Assembly (NCBI GenBank): GCA_003553305.1 | Contig: PWEB01000080.1 | Coordinates: 1-11,078 of the forward strand | Direction of reading: 5' to 3' | DNA length: 11,078 bases | DNA from: Syntrophomonadaceae bacterium | GTDB taxonomy: Bacteria > Bacillota > Dethiobacteria > DTU022 | Shown: positions 1 to 6,991 of the stretch, piece by piece | How the letters are laid out: each line of letters starts with the position of its first letter | Position numbering within the stretch: the stretch's first letter is position 1 | The notes under the pieces: model-generated | What the model saw: the letters and a program-made list of their open reading frames with translations, nothing else | What the model was told of the DNA's origin: nothing | Databases searched by the model: none | Program-made: the position numbers and the translations under genes

Positions 1-1929
1 AGAATGGGCTTTGAAGACTTAAAGCCGTTACATTTATTACTGGCTTTTATTGATGACAGAGAAGGTTTTGGCAGTAAAGTTTTGTTAAGGTGCCTGCCGG
101 TTGACGAATCCCTTAAATCTCTTCAGGTTAAGTTGGAGAAACTATTGAGCAAAGGTCCGAACTTAAGCTCTGTCCCCCTGGAACCTTCCCAGGCAAACAT
201 TTCTATGAATGTCCAGGAAATACTGCAGGATGCCAATAAAAGAAAGATGCAGGCAGGGCTGGACACCATAAAGAAAAAACAATTGTTTTTATCCCTGGTA
301 GAGCTTGGCGGAGATGTATTCAAACAAACGCTTGAAGATAACCTGAAAATAGATCTGGTAAAAGTAGTAAATAATGCTGAAAAACTTGAAGAAGATGACA
401 GGCCTGAGATAATGCTTCCACAGGATATTTTTCCCTGCAGTGAGCTTACCAAAAGCGCTTATGACGGCAGCGCCAGGAGAATAGAAGGGCGAGAAAATGA
501 AATTAAGGAGATCGCCAGGATCTTTTTCCGGAAACAAAACCGCAATATTTTACTTTATGGAGATAAGGGTGTGGGGAAAACGGCAATCTGCAATGCCCTT
601 TCTTCGCAGGTTGTCCATGAGGGAATAAGTTTTTTAAAAAATTATCCTGTAATTTATTTTGATTTAACTGATCTTCCCGAAGAAGAATTAAAAGCGAAGG
701 CGGAAAGATTGTTTCGCTATATGGAGGAAAATCATAAACGTGTTTATATCGTTGATGATTTTTATAAGTTGTTTAAGATTTACCCCAACCTATGTAAAAG
801 CAGGTTGAAAAAGAATCGTTTTTACTTCCTGGGCATTATTAACAGCGCCGATTATGCAGAACTTAACAAGACTGGTGAGAGCTACAAGGATTACTTTGAA
901 TTTATGCATATAAATGAACCCGGCACTGAGGTGGTAATTGCAATACTTAATCAATATGCTGAGGAATTTAAGCTTGAATATAACGTTGAATTTGAACCAA
1001 ACCTGGTTCCCAGGCTGGTTAAGCTGGCCGAAGATTTTCTTATAGCTGAAAAATTTCCCGCTAAGGCAGTCAAAGTTATGGAACTTGCCTGCAGCAATGC
1101 CAGCTATGAAGCTCAAATGGATAACAATGAAAATGCCAAACCGGTTATTACCAGGGAACATATAGCCATGGAGATATCTTCAATTACCGGGTTGCCCAAA
1201 GATTTGATCCTGGGCACGGGAGAGGATATGGATTATGAAGATATCCTGAGTAAATCGATAATCGGGCAGGACTTTGCAGTTTCCAAGGTTGCCGAGCGAT
1301 TAAAGCTTATTCAAGCAGGAATGGTTGATAAGAGCAAACCGCCCGCAATTTTTATGTTCATAGGTTTGACTGGCACCGGAAAAACCGAGCTGGCCAATGA
1401 AATTGCCAAGGTCTATTCTAATTCCAGAAGATTAATCACATACAGTATGGAAAACTTTAAAGACAAACACAATGTTTCCGGGATAGTGGGGACTTCGGCC
1501 GGTTACGTGGGATTTGAAGAAGGCGGGCGGCTGATCAACGATTTGAATAATGATCCTTATTCGGTTTTTTTATTTGATGAAGTTGAAAAAGCCCACCCGG
1601 ATATTTGGGATCCCATGCTTAACCTTTTCGATAAAGGCAGTATAGTCGACTTGAAAGGAAATGTCGCCTATGGTAATAAGGCCTTTTTTATTCTTACTTC
1701 GAACATTGGTTATGAAGAGATCTGTTCGATGCTCAGAAATAATCGTTCCATGGAAGAGATCCAGGAAGTGGTCCTGGATCTCCTGTACTCTGCCGTGCAC
1801 AGGGATACAAGGGAAAAATGTTTCCGGCCGGAATTGCTGGGGCGTATTATCGGCCGCGGCGGAATCGTCGTTTTCAATCCCCTTTCACATGATGCAATGA
1901 GAAATATAACCCGAAAAGTGGTTGCCTAG
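1..1929 (+). CDS. Clp/Hsp100 double AAA+ ATPase, 5'-partial, ended by in-frame TAG
   Basis: Hsp100-family unfoldase, ATP-driven and cytosolic. The frame is open at base 1. The first ATG (base 4) sits inside a Clp N-domain repeat (LKPLHLLLAF, residues 7-16), so the real start is probably upstream. Residues are counted from that ATG. Two Clp-N repeats span about 1-50 and 65-127. D1 has Walker A GDKGVGKT (186-193) but Walker B reads VDD (250-252), the KYRG pore loop is missing near 220-235, and KDYFEF (295-300) stands where an RRF arginine finger is expected. D2 is intact: Walker A GLTGTGKT (454-461), pore loop GYVG (500-503), Walker B FDEVEKAH (524-531), sensor 1 TSN (565-567) and FRPELLGRI (607-615). 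There is no M-domain and no IGL/LGF ClpP tripeptide, which argues for a ClpP-independent unfoldase. The frame stops at TAG 1927-1929 but continues open, with the missing small domain, to 2397. Confidence 0.9.
   Translation, partial: RMGFEDLKPLHLLLAFIDDREGFGSKVLLRCLPVDESLKSLQVKLEKLLSKGPNLSSVPLEPSQANISMNVQEILQDANKRKMQAGLDTIKKKQLFLSLVELGGDVFKQTLEDNLKIDLVKVVNNAEKLEEDDRPEIMLPQDIFPCSELTKSAYDGSARRIEGRENEIKEIARIFFRKQNRNILLYGDKGVGKTAICNALSSQVVHEGISFLKNYPVIYFDLTDLPEEELKAKAERLFRYMEENHKRVYIVDDFYKLFKIYPNLCKSRLKKNRFYFLGIINSADYAELNKTGESYKDYFEFMHINEPGTEVVIAILNQYAEEFKLEYNVEFEPNLVPRLVKLAEDFLIAEKFPAKAVKVMELACSNASYEAQMDNNENAKPVITREHIAMEISSITGLPKDLILGTGEDMDYEDILSKSIIGQDFAVSKVAERLKLIQAGMVDKSKPPAIFMFIGLTGTGKTELANEIAKVYSNSRRLITYSMENFKDKHNVSGIVGTSAGYVGFEEGGRLINDLNNDPYSVFLFDEVEKAHPDIWDPMLNLFDKGSIVDLKGNVAYGNKAFFILTSNIGYEEICSMLRNNRSMEEIQEVVLDLLYSAVHRDTREKCFRPELLGRIIGRGGIVVFNPLSHDAMRNITRKVVA
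1927..1929 (+). other. In-frame amber codon splitting the Clp ATPase
   Basis: This TAG interrupts the D2 small subdomain. The preceding residues (ITRKVVA) and the following ones (ICDEWRATREGEL) form the continuous helix expected after FRPELLGRI, and the same frame stays open to 2397. The sensor-2 GAR motif (2086-2094), needed for D2 ATPase function in this family, lies after the stop. A single CAG-to-TAG change would explain it. Other explanations are a sequencing error, amber readthrough (for example pyrrolysine insertion, if the genome has it), or re-initiation at the GTG at 1972. Confidence 0.85.
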
Positions 1930-1954
1930 ATCTGCGATGAATGGCGGGCCACCA

Positions 1955-1965
1955 GGGAAGGTGAG
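1955..1965 (+). promoter_or_regulatory. Shine-Dalgarno-like site before GTG 1972
   Basis: GGGAAGGTGAG lies 6 bases before GTG at 1972 and could let ribosomes restart after the TAG. It also encodes part of the Clp helix (REGEL), so the resemblance may be chance. Confidence 0.4.
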
Positions 1966-1971
1966 CTTATA

Positions 1972-2397
1972 GTGGAGCAGGAGGTAATAGATTATATTGC
2001 AGCCAAGAGTTTTGATGACAACGAAAAAAGCCTCAATAATATTTTAAGCGGCGCCGGGATCGGCTCCCAGGGAGTAACATACAAAGGGGCCCGAATTATT
2101 TTTTCCCTGGTTGACCAGATGATAACTAACCTGCTGGCGGAGAATATTAGAAAACTCCACAGCGCTAAAGAGGTCAGGGTGGTTTTGAAAAGCAACCGCC
2201 CCGAGGTTATTTATGACTCAGATGAGGTTTCTCTAAATGATTATGGTAAGCTGCGAAAAGAGGCCCTGGGCGAAGAAATTTTACAATCAATTACAGAATT
2301 AAATACATATGCTCCAAATGTTTCTGCTAAATCTTTGCGGGAGGTAGAAAAGGTTAAAGAACATGTCGATGAGATCTTAAATATCATCAAAGATTAA
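1972..2397 (+). CDS. C-terminal D2 small subdomain of the Clp ATPase plus extension (split from upstream gene)
   Basis: This frame is the direct continuation of the Clp gene after the TAG at 1927-1929. All codons from 1930 are open, and 1972 is only the first plausible start (GTG). The first half matches the ClpB-D2-small pattern: a helix, then YKGAR at 2080-2094 carrying the sensor-2 arginine, then a hydrophobic helix (IIFSLVDQMITNLLAENI). About 80 further residues form a charged, helical tail longer than that of usual Clp proteins. With the upstream part the protein would be 797 residues plus the missing N-terminus, close to ClpA/ClpB/ClpC size. As a separate polypeptide it would be an orphan subdomain able to complement the first part only by association. 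One interrupted gene is the preferred reading. Confidence 0.7.
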   Translation: MEQEVIDYIAAKSFDDNEKSLNNILSGAGIGSQGVTYKGARIIFSLVDQMITNLLAENIRKLHSAKEVRVVLKSNRPEVIYDSDEVSLNDYGKLRKEALGEEILQSITELNTYAPNVSAKSLREVEKVKEHVDEILNIIKD

Positions 2398-2417
2398 ATT
2401 TGTTTGCAGCAGGTATT

Positions 2418-2429
2418 AAGGGGGGTGAG
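2418..2429 (+). promoter_or_regulatory. Ribosome binding site pointing to an ATC start of the kinase
   Basis: AAGGGGGGTGAG is a strong Shine-Dalgarno site. It is followed by an in-frame TAA (2431-2433) and at once by ATC (2434-2436), about 8 bases after the GGGGG core. No ATG, GTG or TTG lies in frame between this stop and the kinase glycine loop, so the site decides the start. Confidence 0.7.
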
Positions 2430-2433
2430 TTAA

Positions 2434-3417
2434 ATCAGCGACAAGCTGGCCGGCAGGGTCATTGATAAAAAGTATAAACTTAATAAAAGGATAGGTGGAG
2501 GGCAATTTGGTGATGTCTATTTGGCAGAAGAACTCTTAAATGGCAATGTCCTCCGAAGAGTTGCTATAAAAATACTTAAAGTCGAAAAGATGGACAACGA
2601 AAAACTGAAAGAACAATTCAATGACTGCACTTTTCCCGCCTTAATACTGGACCGAACGGTTGATTTTAACCTAAAGAAACATTTTGTCCAGATTTACAGC
2701 TGGGGATATACTGAAATTGATTACAAAGAAAAAGCTTATATCGTGATGGAATTTGTCCCCGATGCCGAAGATCTCAGAGCAACTATTAAAAGGCAGCAAA
2801 AGACCGGTTACTATCCTGATCCAGGTTTTGTTGAAAATATTATGTTCCAACTTTTTACCGGTCTTTCCCTTGCCCATGAACATAATGTGATTCACAGGGA
2901 CTTAAAACCCGAAAATCTTTTGTTAAGCCATGATATCCTCAGAATTGTGGATTTTGGCCTTAGCATTGAGCTGGCTAGAAAATCAGGTTTTATGGGCAGT
3001 ATGGCCGGCACTATTATGTATATGGCCCCGGAAAGCTTTATGGGCTATTATCACTTTACATCAGACGTATATGGCGCCGGCCTGGTTATTTATGAGTTGT
3101 GGACCAACTCTCATCCTTTTGATTATATAAGAAATCAAATTGGGCCCAAAAGTGAAGACAACAGGACCATAAACTACGAGGCCCGGCAAAGGGGGAGATA
3201 TATCAAAGGTAAAGAGGTCCATTCTCAGGTCCAGGATTCGGAGAAATTAGACCTCATTTTGGAAAATGTCTCAGCTTTGAAATGGTGGATCGATACCATT
3301 CTGCAAGCGAAGTTTTACATGATCTGGAATCTTACCTGCCTCAAACGGATAGGGAATATCGCAAGGGAACTGAAGAATATCAACAGGGGAATTGGTCCGA
3401 AGCTGTTTCCTGGTTGA
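2434..3417 (+). CDS. Hanks-type Ser/Thr protein kinase, apparent ATC start, frameshifted at its C-terminus
   Basis: Cytosolic protein kinase predicted to phosphorylate Ser/Thr on partner proteins. Counting ATC 2434 as residue 1: glycine loop GGGQFGDVY (21-29), catalytic lysine in VAIK (K46), catalytic loop HRDLKPEN (154-161), DFG (173-175), AGTIMYMAPE ending at 200, and SDVYGAGLVIYEL. All key residues are present, so the catalytic core looks active. The first conventional start in frame, TTG 2521, lies after the glycine loop and cannot be real. Frame 1 loses sense after LDLILE (bases 3250-3264); the residues from there to the stop at 3417 are frameshift product. Adding one A to the run at 3263-3266 gives LDLILEKCLSFEMVDRYHSA, the normal kinase end, and continues into 3282-3698. 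Repaired length is about 421 residues with no membrane segment. Possible substrates are the neighbouring chaperones (inference). Confidence 0.85.
   Translation: MSDKLAGRVIDKKYKLNKRIGGGQFGDVYLAEELLNGNVLRRVAIKILKVEKMDNEKLKEQFNDCTFPALILDRTVDFNLKKHFVQIYSWGYTEIDYKEKAYIVMEFVPDAEDLRATIKRQQKTGYYPDPGFVENIMFQLFTGLSLAHEHNVIHRDLKPENLLLSHDILRIVDFGLSIELARKSGFMGSMAGTIMYMAPESFMGYYHFTSDVYGAGLVIYELWTNSHPFDYIRNQIGPKSEDNRTINYEARQRGRYIKGKEVHSQVQDSEKLDLILENVSALKWWIDTILQAKFYMIWNLTCLKRIGNIARELKNINRGIGPKLFPG
3262..3267 (+). other. Frameshift site in kinase gene (one A missing)
   Basis: The bases read GAAAAT. Frame 1 upstream encodes the kinase C-lobe, and frame 3 downstream encodes KCLSFEMVDRYHSA, the conserved last helix of kinase domains. 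One more A restores a single frame. No canonical X-XXY-YYZ slippery heptamer is present, so a homopolymer sequencing error or a real deletion is likelier than programmed frameshifting. Confidence 0.8.
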
Positions 3418-3698
3418 TCAAGGCAGATGCAAGTTACGAAAAAAAAGACGAGACCAAGTTCAATATACTGGAGATGCTGGGGTACGCTTATAAAAAAATG
3501 AGCAAACAAGAGAAAGCGGCTGAGTACTTGCTGGCTGCCTATAACCTCGATGAAGAAAAGTTGTTCCTAACCAAGGAGCTGGATCGAAGAAATCGCTTGC
3601 TTTCTACACTGGCCGAATGCTATGAGGATATCGGCCAAAAGAACACAGCAAGGCTGTACCGTAAAAAGGTGGGCACTTTTTCCGGGCAGGGCAGGTAG
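3282..3698 (+). CDS. Kinase C-terminal end plus TPR tail (frameshifted part of the kinase gene)
   Basis: The first residues, MVDRYHSASEVLHDLESYL, are the closing helix of a Hanks kinase domain (the DRYxSAxEVL pattern), so this is the continuation of the upstream gene and not a gene of its own. No Shine-Dalgarno site precedes ATG 3282, which supports that. The rest carries about three TPR-like helix pairs (YRKGTEEYQQGNWSEAVSWL; FNILEMLGYAYKKMSKQEKA; LLSTLAECYEDIGQKNTARL), which would offer a protein-binding surface for targeting the kinase. It ends at TAG 3696-3698, 34 bases before the next gene. If the frameshift is genuine, this part is untranslated and the kinase lacks its last helix and TPRs. 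Confidence 0.75.
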   Translation: MVDRYHSASEVLHDLESYLPQTDREYRKGTEEYQQGNWSEAVSWLIKADASYEKKDETKFNILEMLGYAYKKMSKQEKAAEYLLAAYNLDEEKLFLTKELDRRNRLLSTLAECYEDIGQKNTARLYRKKVGTFSGQGR

Positions 3699-3716
3699 CA
3701 ATTATAAAATCTTTAA

Positions 3717-3723
3717 AAGGAGG
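3717..3723 (+). promoter_or_regulatory. Ribosome binding site for GTG 3733
   Basis: AAGGAGG is a near-consensus Shine-Dalgarno site 9 bases before GTG 3733 and fixes that start. Confidence 0.8.
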
Positions 3724-3732
3724 GTGGGATAA

Positions 3733-4254
3733 GTGGGAACAGAGTTTCACACAGGAGAAAAACAGTTAAGGCAGGTTCCAGGGGACCTTAAATTTCAATC
3801 ACCGATAGAAGTTGCTTCCAGGATAATGAAGGTGAAAAATCAACAGTTGGCCGCTAAAGATAAAGAGTTTTATGAAAGCAAACAAGAGGATAATAAAGCC
3901 TTTGCTTCCATAGCCATGCAGGTCTTTGCTTTAAATAAAACCCTTGAAAGATACAAAGAAAAGCTGGCGAATGAAGATTTAAAGCCCCTTTCTGATGAAC
4001 TGAGGATCACCTTAAGCAACTTGGAACGTTCATTACAACATGCGGGAGTTACCATCACGGACTTCACCGGAGACGATATTGATGATTCTGTCCTTGATAT
4101 GTCCGAGGTTATTGGGTGGGTATATCATGAGCAAGAAAAGGAATCGGTGGTTGAAACTTATGAGCCCTTGATCAGGCGAGATGAAGATGTAATTAATATG
4201 GCCAAAATCATTGGCGGCTCAAGATCCACCGCCAAAGAACGTATTGAGGATTGA
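3733..4254 (+). CDS. Small coiled-coil protein, possible divergent GrpE-type nucleotide exchange factor
   Basis: 173 residues, soluble, acidic. Residues about 30-103 are charged and helical (KVKNQQLAAKDKEFYESKQE..., TLERYKEKL, LSDELRITLSNLERSLQHA), likely a coiled coil. At 104-113 follows AGVTITDFTG, which resembles the GrpE junction (helix, then GVxxIDxxGxxFD) leading into the beta-wing. The C-terminal part (VIGWVYHEQEKESVVETYEPLIRR) could be beta-strands. Its size and its place just upstream of a Hsp70 gene fit GrpE, which releases ADP from Hsp70. The usual GrpE signatures are weak, so this rests on pattern and context. An unrelated adaptor is possible. The GTG start is set by the AAGGAGG site 9 bases upstream. 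Confidence 0.5.
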   Translation: MGTEFHTGEKQLRQVPGDLKFQSPIEVASRIMKVKNQQLAAKDKEFYESKQEDNKAFASIAMQVFALNKTLERYKEKLANEDLKPLSDELRITLSNLERSLQHAGVTITDFTGDDIDDSVLDMSEVIGWVYHEQEKESVVETYEPLIRRDEDVINMAKIIGGSRSTAKERIED

Positions 4255-4290
4255 GGTAACCGGGTTGTTTAACCTATAGGGGAAAATGAT

Positions 4291-4296
4291 AAGGAG
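4291..4296 (+). promoter_or_regulatory. Ribosome binding site choosing ATG 4305 for the Hsp70
   Basis: AAGGAG is 8 bases from ATG 4305. The in-frame GTG at 4296 overlaps this site and cannot be served by it, so ATG 4305 is preferred. Confidence 0.75.
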
Positions 4297-4304
4297 TGAT
4301 TGGG

Positions 4305-6911
4305 ATGAAAATTAGCAGGGCTATTGGCATCGATCTGGGGACTACCAACAGCGTGGTCGGTCTTACCGATCGCACAGAAACAGATATTATTTGTTATGAG
4401 GGGCCGAACAGGCAGAAGTTGATCCCGTCTGTGGTGGCATATGATTCCCGCAAAGAAGAGATTATTGTGGGAAGGCGGGCATTTAACCGGAGAGGCACCA
4501 AGCCGGAGCCCGTGGTTTCAATTAAACGGAAGATGGGAACAAAAGAAACTGAAGCGCTTGGGGACCGGGAAATGCTTCCCGAAGAAATATCCTCCTGTAT
4601 ACTGGCCGAGTGCAAACAGCTCATGGAGGAACAATTGAACGCCAACAGCGATAACGATGAATATATTATTGATAGAGCAGTCATTACTTACCCGGCTTAT
4701 TTTAGCCTGAATGCCGTGGAAGCAACCCGTAAAGCAGGAGAACTGGCCGGGTTAGAGGTTGTGGAAGTATTGCAAGAACCTACTGCTGCAGCTATTTATT
4801 ATTCCTGGAAGCATGATATAGAAAACGGAAATTTTATGGTTTATGATCTCGGAGGCGGTACTTTTGATGTTGCCATTGTCAGGAAGATTTCAGATTTTCC
4901 CATGGTTGTAGGGGTTTCAGGCAACAATTTCCTGGGAGGGGATAACTTTGACAGGCTTTTAGCCAGAGATATCCTTCAGAAATTAAAGGAGAGCGAAGGC
5001 TATTCTCTTGAACTGGACCTGGACGATCAGGATGATCTGAACCGCTTCACAAAGTTAGTCCTGGAAGCAGAGGGGATCAAGAAAGCGCTGTCGACAGATG
5101 AGAATGTCTACTACCAGAAGCAAGGGGTTTTTACTGATCACAACGGGTTAAACGTGAATATCGAGATGGAGTTTTTTAAAGAAGATTTTGAGAAACTGAT
5201 TGGAGAACTGGTAGCTTCGACCATTCCCGAATGTGAAAAGGCGCTGGAAAAGGCTGAGAGCAATGCCGGGTTAGCCATCAGTGATATAGATTATATCCTG
5301 ATGGTGGGGGGGTCGACAAAGATACCGCTAGTTTGCCAAACAGTAAAAGACAAATATTGTATGCCTGCAGAGCCTCATGTACAATGCGAGGCGCCGGTTA
5401 TCTATGAGCCTGATATGGCGGTTGGTTACGGCGCAGCAATCAGGGCTGCTTCTTACCCGACGAAGGTTTTCAGCGATGATGAAAGCATGTGCGTATCTAT
5501 GGAGACAGTGGGAATGTCTTCAGCGCATGAGTACAAGGTTAAAGGCACTGTAGAAAAAAGAAAGGGGAGCAATATAAGCCTGCAGGGCTGCAAGCTTGAA
5601 GTTTCAAACCCGGAAGGCACACTGTCTTTTGAAAGCCCGGTCAATGATGATGGTTCTTTTGAGCTTGAAAATATTTCCCTGACCGACGATGAAATAACCG
5701 ATTTTAACTTTGTATTATATGATGCTGACGGGAACGTGATGATTGATTTCAATGAAGCGATTAAACCTCCTTCAATGGAAACACCGAATGTATTATCAAA
5801 GCCAATTTATATCGACTTATACAACCCGAAAACCCAGGAAATTATGAAAGAATTGCTACTGGAAGAAGGAACCCCGCTGCCGACAGAAAAAGAATTTGTC
5901 TTTTATACGAATGAACATACCAAGAAGCACCTTAAGATCAACCTTTATGAAAACTACACCCTCCTAAAATCAATCGAGAATGATTTTGATGAAGAGCTTC
6001 CCGTCGGGACTCCGGTTAAATTAACTTTATACGTAAGCCAAACCGTGGTCATCACTGCCAAAGGTGAAGTAGCCAACCACGCCTTTAACGCTGTAATTGA
6101 ATTACCGGAACCTGAAGTACCTTCCCTGGAATACTACGAGGCCCGGAAAAAAGAACTTGATGAATTAATGAGCTATCTAAAACCCGGCGACCAGGCTTTG
6201 ATCAAGGCTAAAAAAAGAAATATCTGTATTCATATTGACGAAGCTTACCGGGATAAAGAGAACCAAAAAATCATTGAGTACGTAGACAAACTAAGGGAAT
6301 TGATTCAGGAAGCAAAAGATATGCTAAAAGAATGGCAGATTGAGCCCAGCCAGGAGGTATTCGATGCCCTGGTCAATGAAGTGCTCGAACTAATAGATGA
6401 AGTTAAAAGGATAGATAAGCCCTGTAATGTGTCTCCTGAAAATGTTAAAGCCCAGCAAACAAAAGCTCACGAAGGCTACGAACAAAAGAACCAGCAGCTG
6501 GTAACAGAGTGCTTCAATCATTTACAGGCGACCAAGCAAAACTTGAAAAGTATTATTCAGGAAGATGATGGCGTTGATAAACCTCCCCCCTGGCAAATTG
6601 CCGCTTATCTTTGCATGCACCATATTCCAGGTGAACTTGACAAGCTGTCCCAGATGCTTAGAGAGGAGCAGTCAGGAGGCGGCGTCGTGATTAGTGTGCC
6701 CTCACCTGATATTTTTCCCGAAACGACGAGCCATGATAAAGCTAATTTAGATGTTGCCGATATAGAAAAATTGATTGTCGAAATGGGTGAAGAGGCTAAA
6801 AGCTACATCCCCACCATCAGTCCGACCATGAGCGATGCTGAAGCTTATAAGATTATCCAGGCCTGTCAGCAAATATTACTTAAAATAGACAGGATAAAAA
6901 ACAGTTTATAA
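4305..6911 (+). CDS. Hsp70/DnaK-family chaperone with inserted beta-rich domain and long helical tail
   Basis: 868 residues, against about 610-640 in housekeeping DnaK. The actin-like ATPase domain is complete: IGIDLGTTNS (7-16), VLQEPTAAAIYY, phosphate-2 loop DLGGGTFD (181-188), LGGDNFD, AEGIKKALS, adenosine motif MVGGSTK (333-339) and GYGAAI (374-379). The DVLLLD-type interdomain linker is not visible. After VSMETVG (397-403) comes about 75-100 residues of beta-rich sequence (410-482; VKGTVEKRKGSNISLQG, DDGSFELENISL, LYDADGN), resembling Ig-like or carboxypeptidase-regulatory folds. Then the substrate-binding sandwich resumes (LLLEEGTPLPTEKEFVFYTN from 517; HLKINLYENY), followed by a charged helical lid-like tail from about 617. 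It probably binds and refolds client proteins using ATP. The insert may select clients or dock to a partner (inference). Distinct from the cell's main DnaK. Confidence 0.92.
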   Translation: MKISRAIGIDLGTTNSVVGLTDRTETDIICYEGPNRQKLIPSVVAYDSRKEEIIVGRRAFNRRGTKPEPVVSIKRKMGTKETEALGDREMLPEEISSCILAECKQLMEEQLNANSDNDEYIIDRAVITYPAYFSLNAVEATRKAGELAGLEVVEVLQEPTAAAIYYSWKHDIENGNFMVYDLGGGTFDVAIVRKISDFPMVVGVSGNNFLGGDNFDRLLARDILQKLKESEGYSLELDLDDQDDLNRFTKLVLEAEGIKKALSTDENVYYQKQGVFTDHNGLNVNIEMEFFKEDFEKLIGELVASTIPECEKALEKAESNAGLAISDIDYILMVGGSTKIPLVCQTVKDKYCMPAEPHVQCEAPVIYEPDMAVGYGAAIRAASYPTKVFSDDESMCVSMETVGMSSAHEYKVKGTVEKRKGSNISLQGCKLEVSNPEGTLSFESPVNDDGSFELENISLTDDEITDFNFVLYDADGNVMIDFNEAIKPPSMETPNVLSKPIYIDLYNPKTQEIMKELLLEEGTPLPTEKEFVFYTNEHTKKHLKINLYENYTLLKSIENDFDEELPVGTPVKLTLYVSQTVVITAKGEVANHAFNAVIELPEPEVPSLEYYEARKKELDELMSYLKPGDQALIKAKKRNICIHIDEAYRDKENQKIIEYVDKLRELIQEAKDMLKEWQIEPSQEVFDALVNEVLELIDEVKRIDKPCNVSPENVKAQQTKAHEGYEQKNQQLVTECFNHLQATKQNLKSIIQEDDGVDKPPPWQIAAYLCMHHIPGELDKLSQMLREEQSGGGVVISVPSPDIFPETTSHDKANLDVADIEKLIVEMGEEAKSYIPTISPTMSDAEAYKIIQACQQILLKIDRIKNSL

Positions 6912-6970
6912 AAATAGCTTTTGAATTGTTTTAATTTTATATCCTGGTTTTTAACAAAAAGGTGCTTTCT

Positions 6971-6985
6971 GGAAAGGTAGTGATC
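6971..6985 (+). promoter_or_regulatory. Unusually long Shine-Dalgarno site
   Basis: GGAAAGGTAGTGATC matches 13 of 15 bases of AGAAAGGAGGTGATC, the full complement of the 16S rRNA 3' end. It supports a start at GTG 6986 or ATG 6992 over the GTG at 6962, which lies before it. Confidence 0.65.
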
Positions 6986-6991
6986 GTGATT

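Noticed and set aside
123..537. Open frames on the reverse strand across the Clp gene, and similar ones elsewhere on the reverse strand
   Set aside because: They lie opposite strongly supported genes, lack ribosome sites and domain-like sequence, and are shadows of the + strand codon pattern.
3258..3270. Programmed -1 frameshifting in the kinase gene
   Set aside because: The bases TTTTGGAAAATG do not form a canonical slippery heptamer, and no clear stimulatory hairpin follows.
2521..3417. Kinase start at TTG 2521
   Set aside because: It would remove the glycine loop GGGQFGDVY encoded just before it in the same frame.
4255..4290. Terminator or operator hairpin (GGTT-GTTT-AACC)
   Set aside because: The stem is only four base pairs with no T-run, and it lies inside a likely operon.
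6912..6961. Promoter in the AT-rich gap after the Hsp70 gene
   Set aside because: A TTGAAT (6921) and a TTATAT (6937) occur, but only 10 bases apart, too close for a sigma-A promoter.
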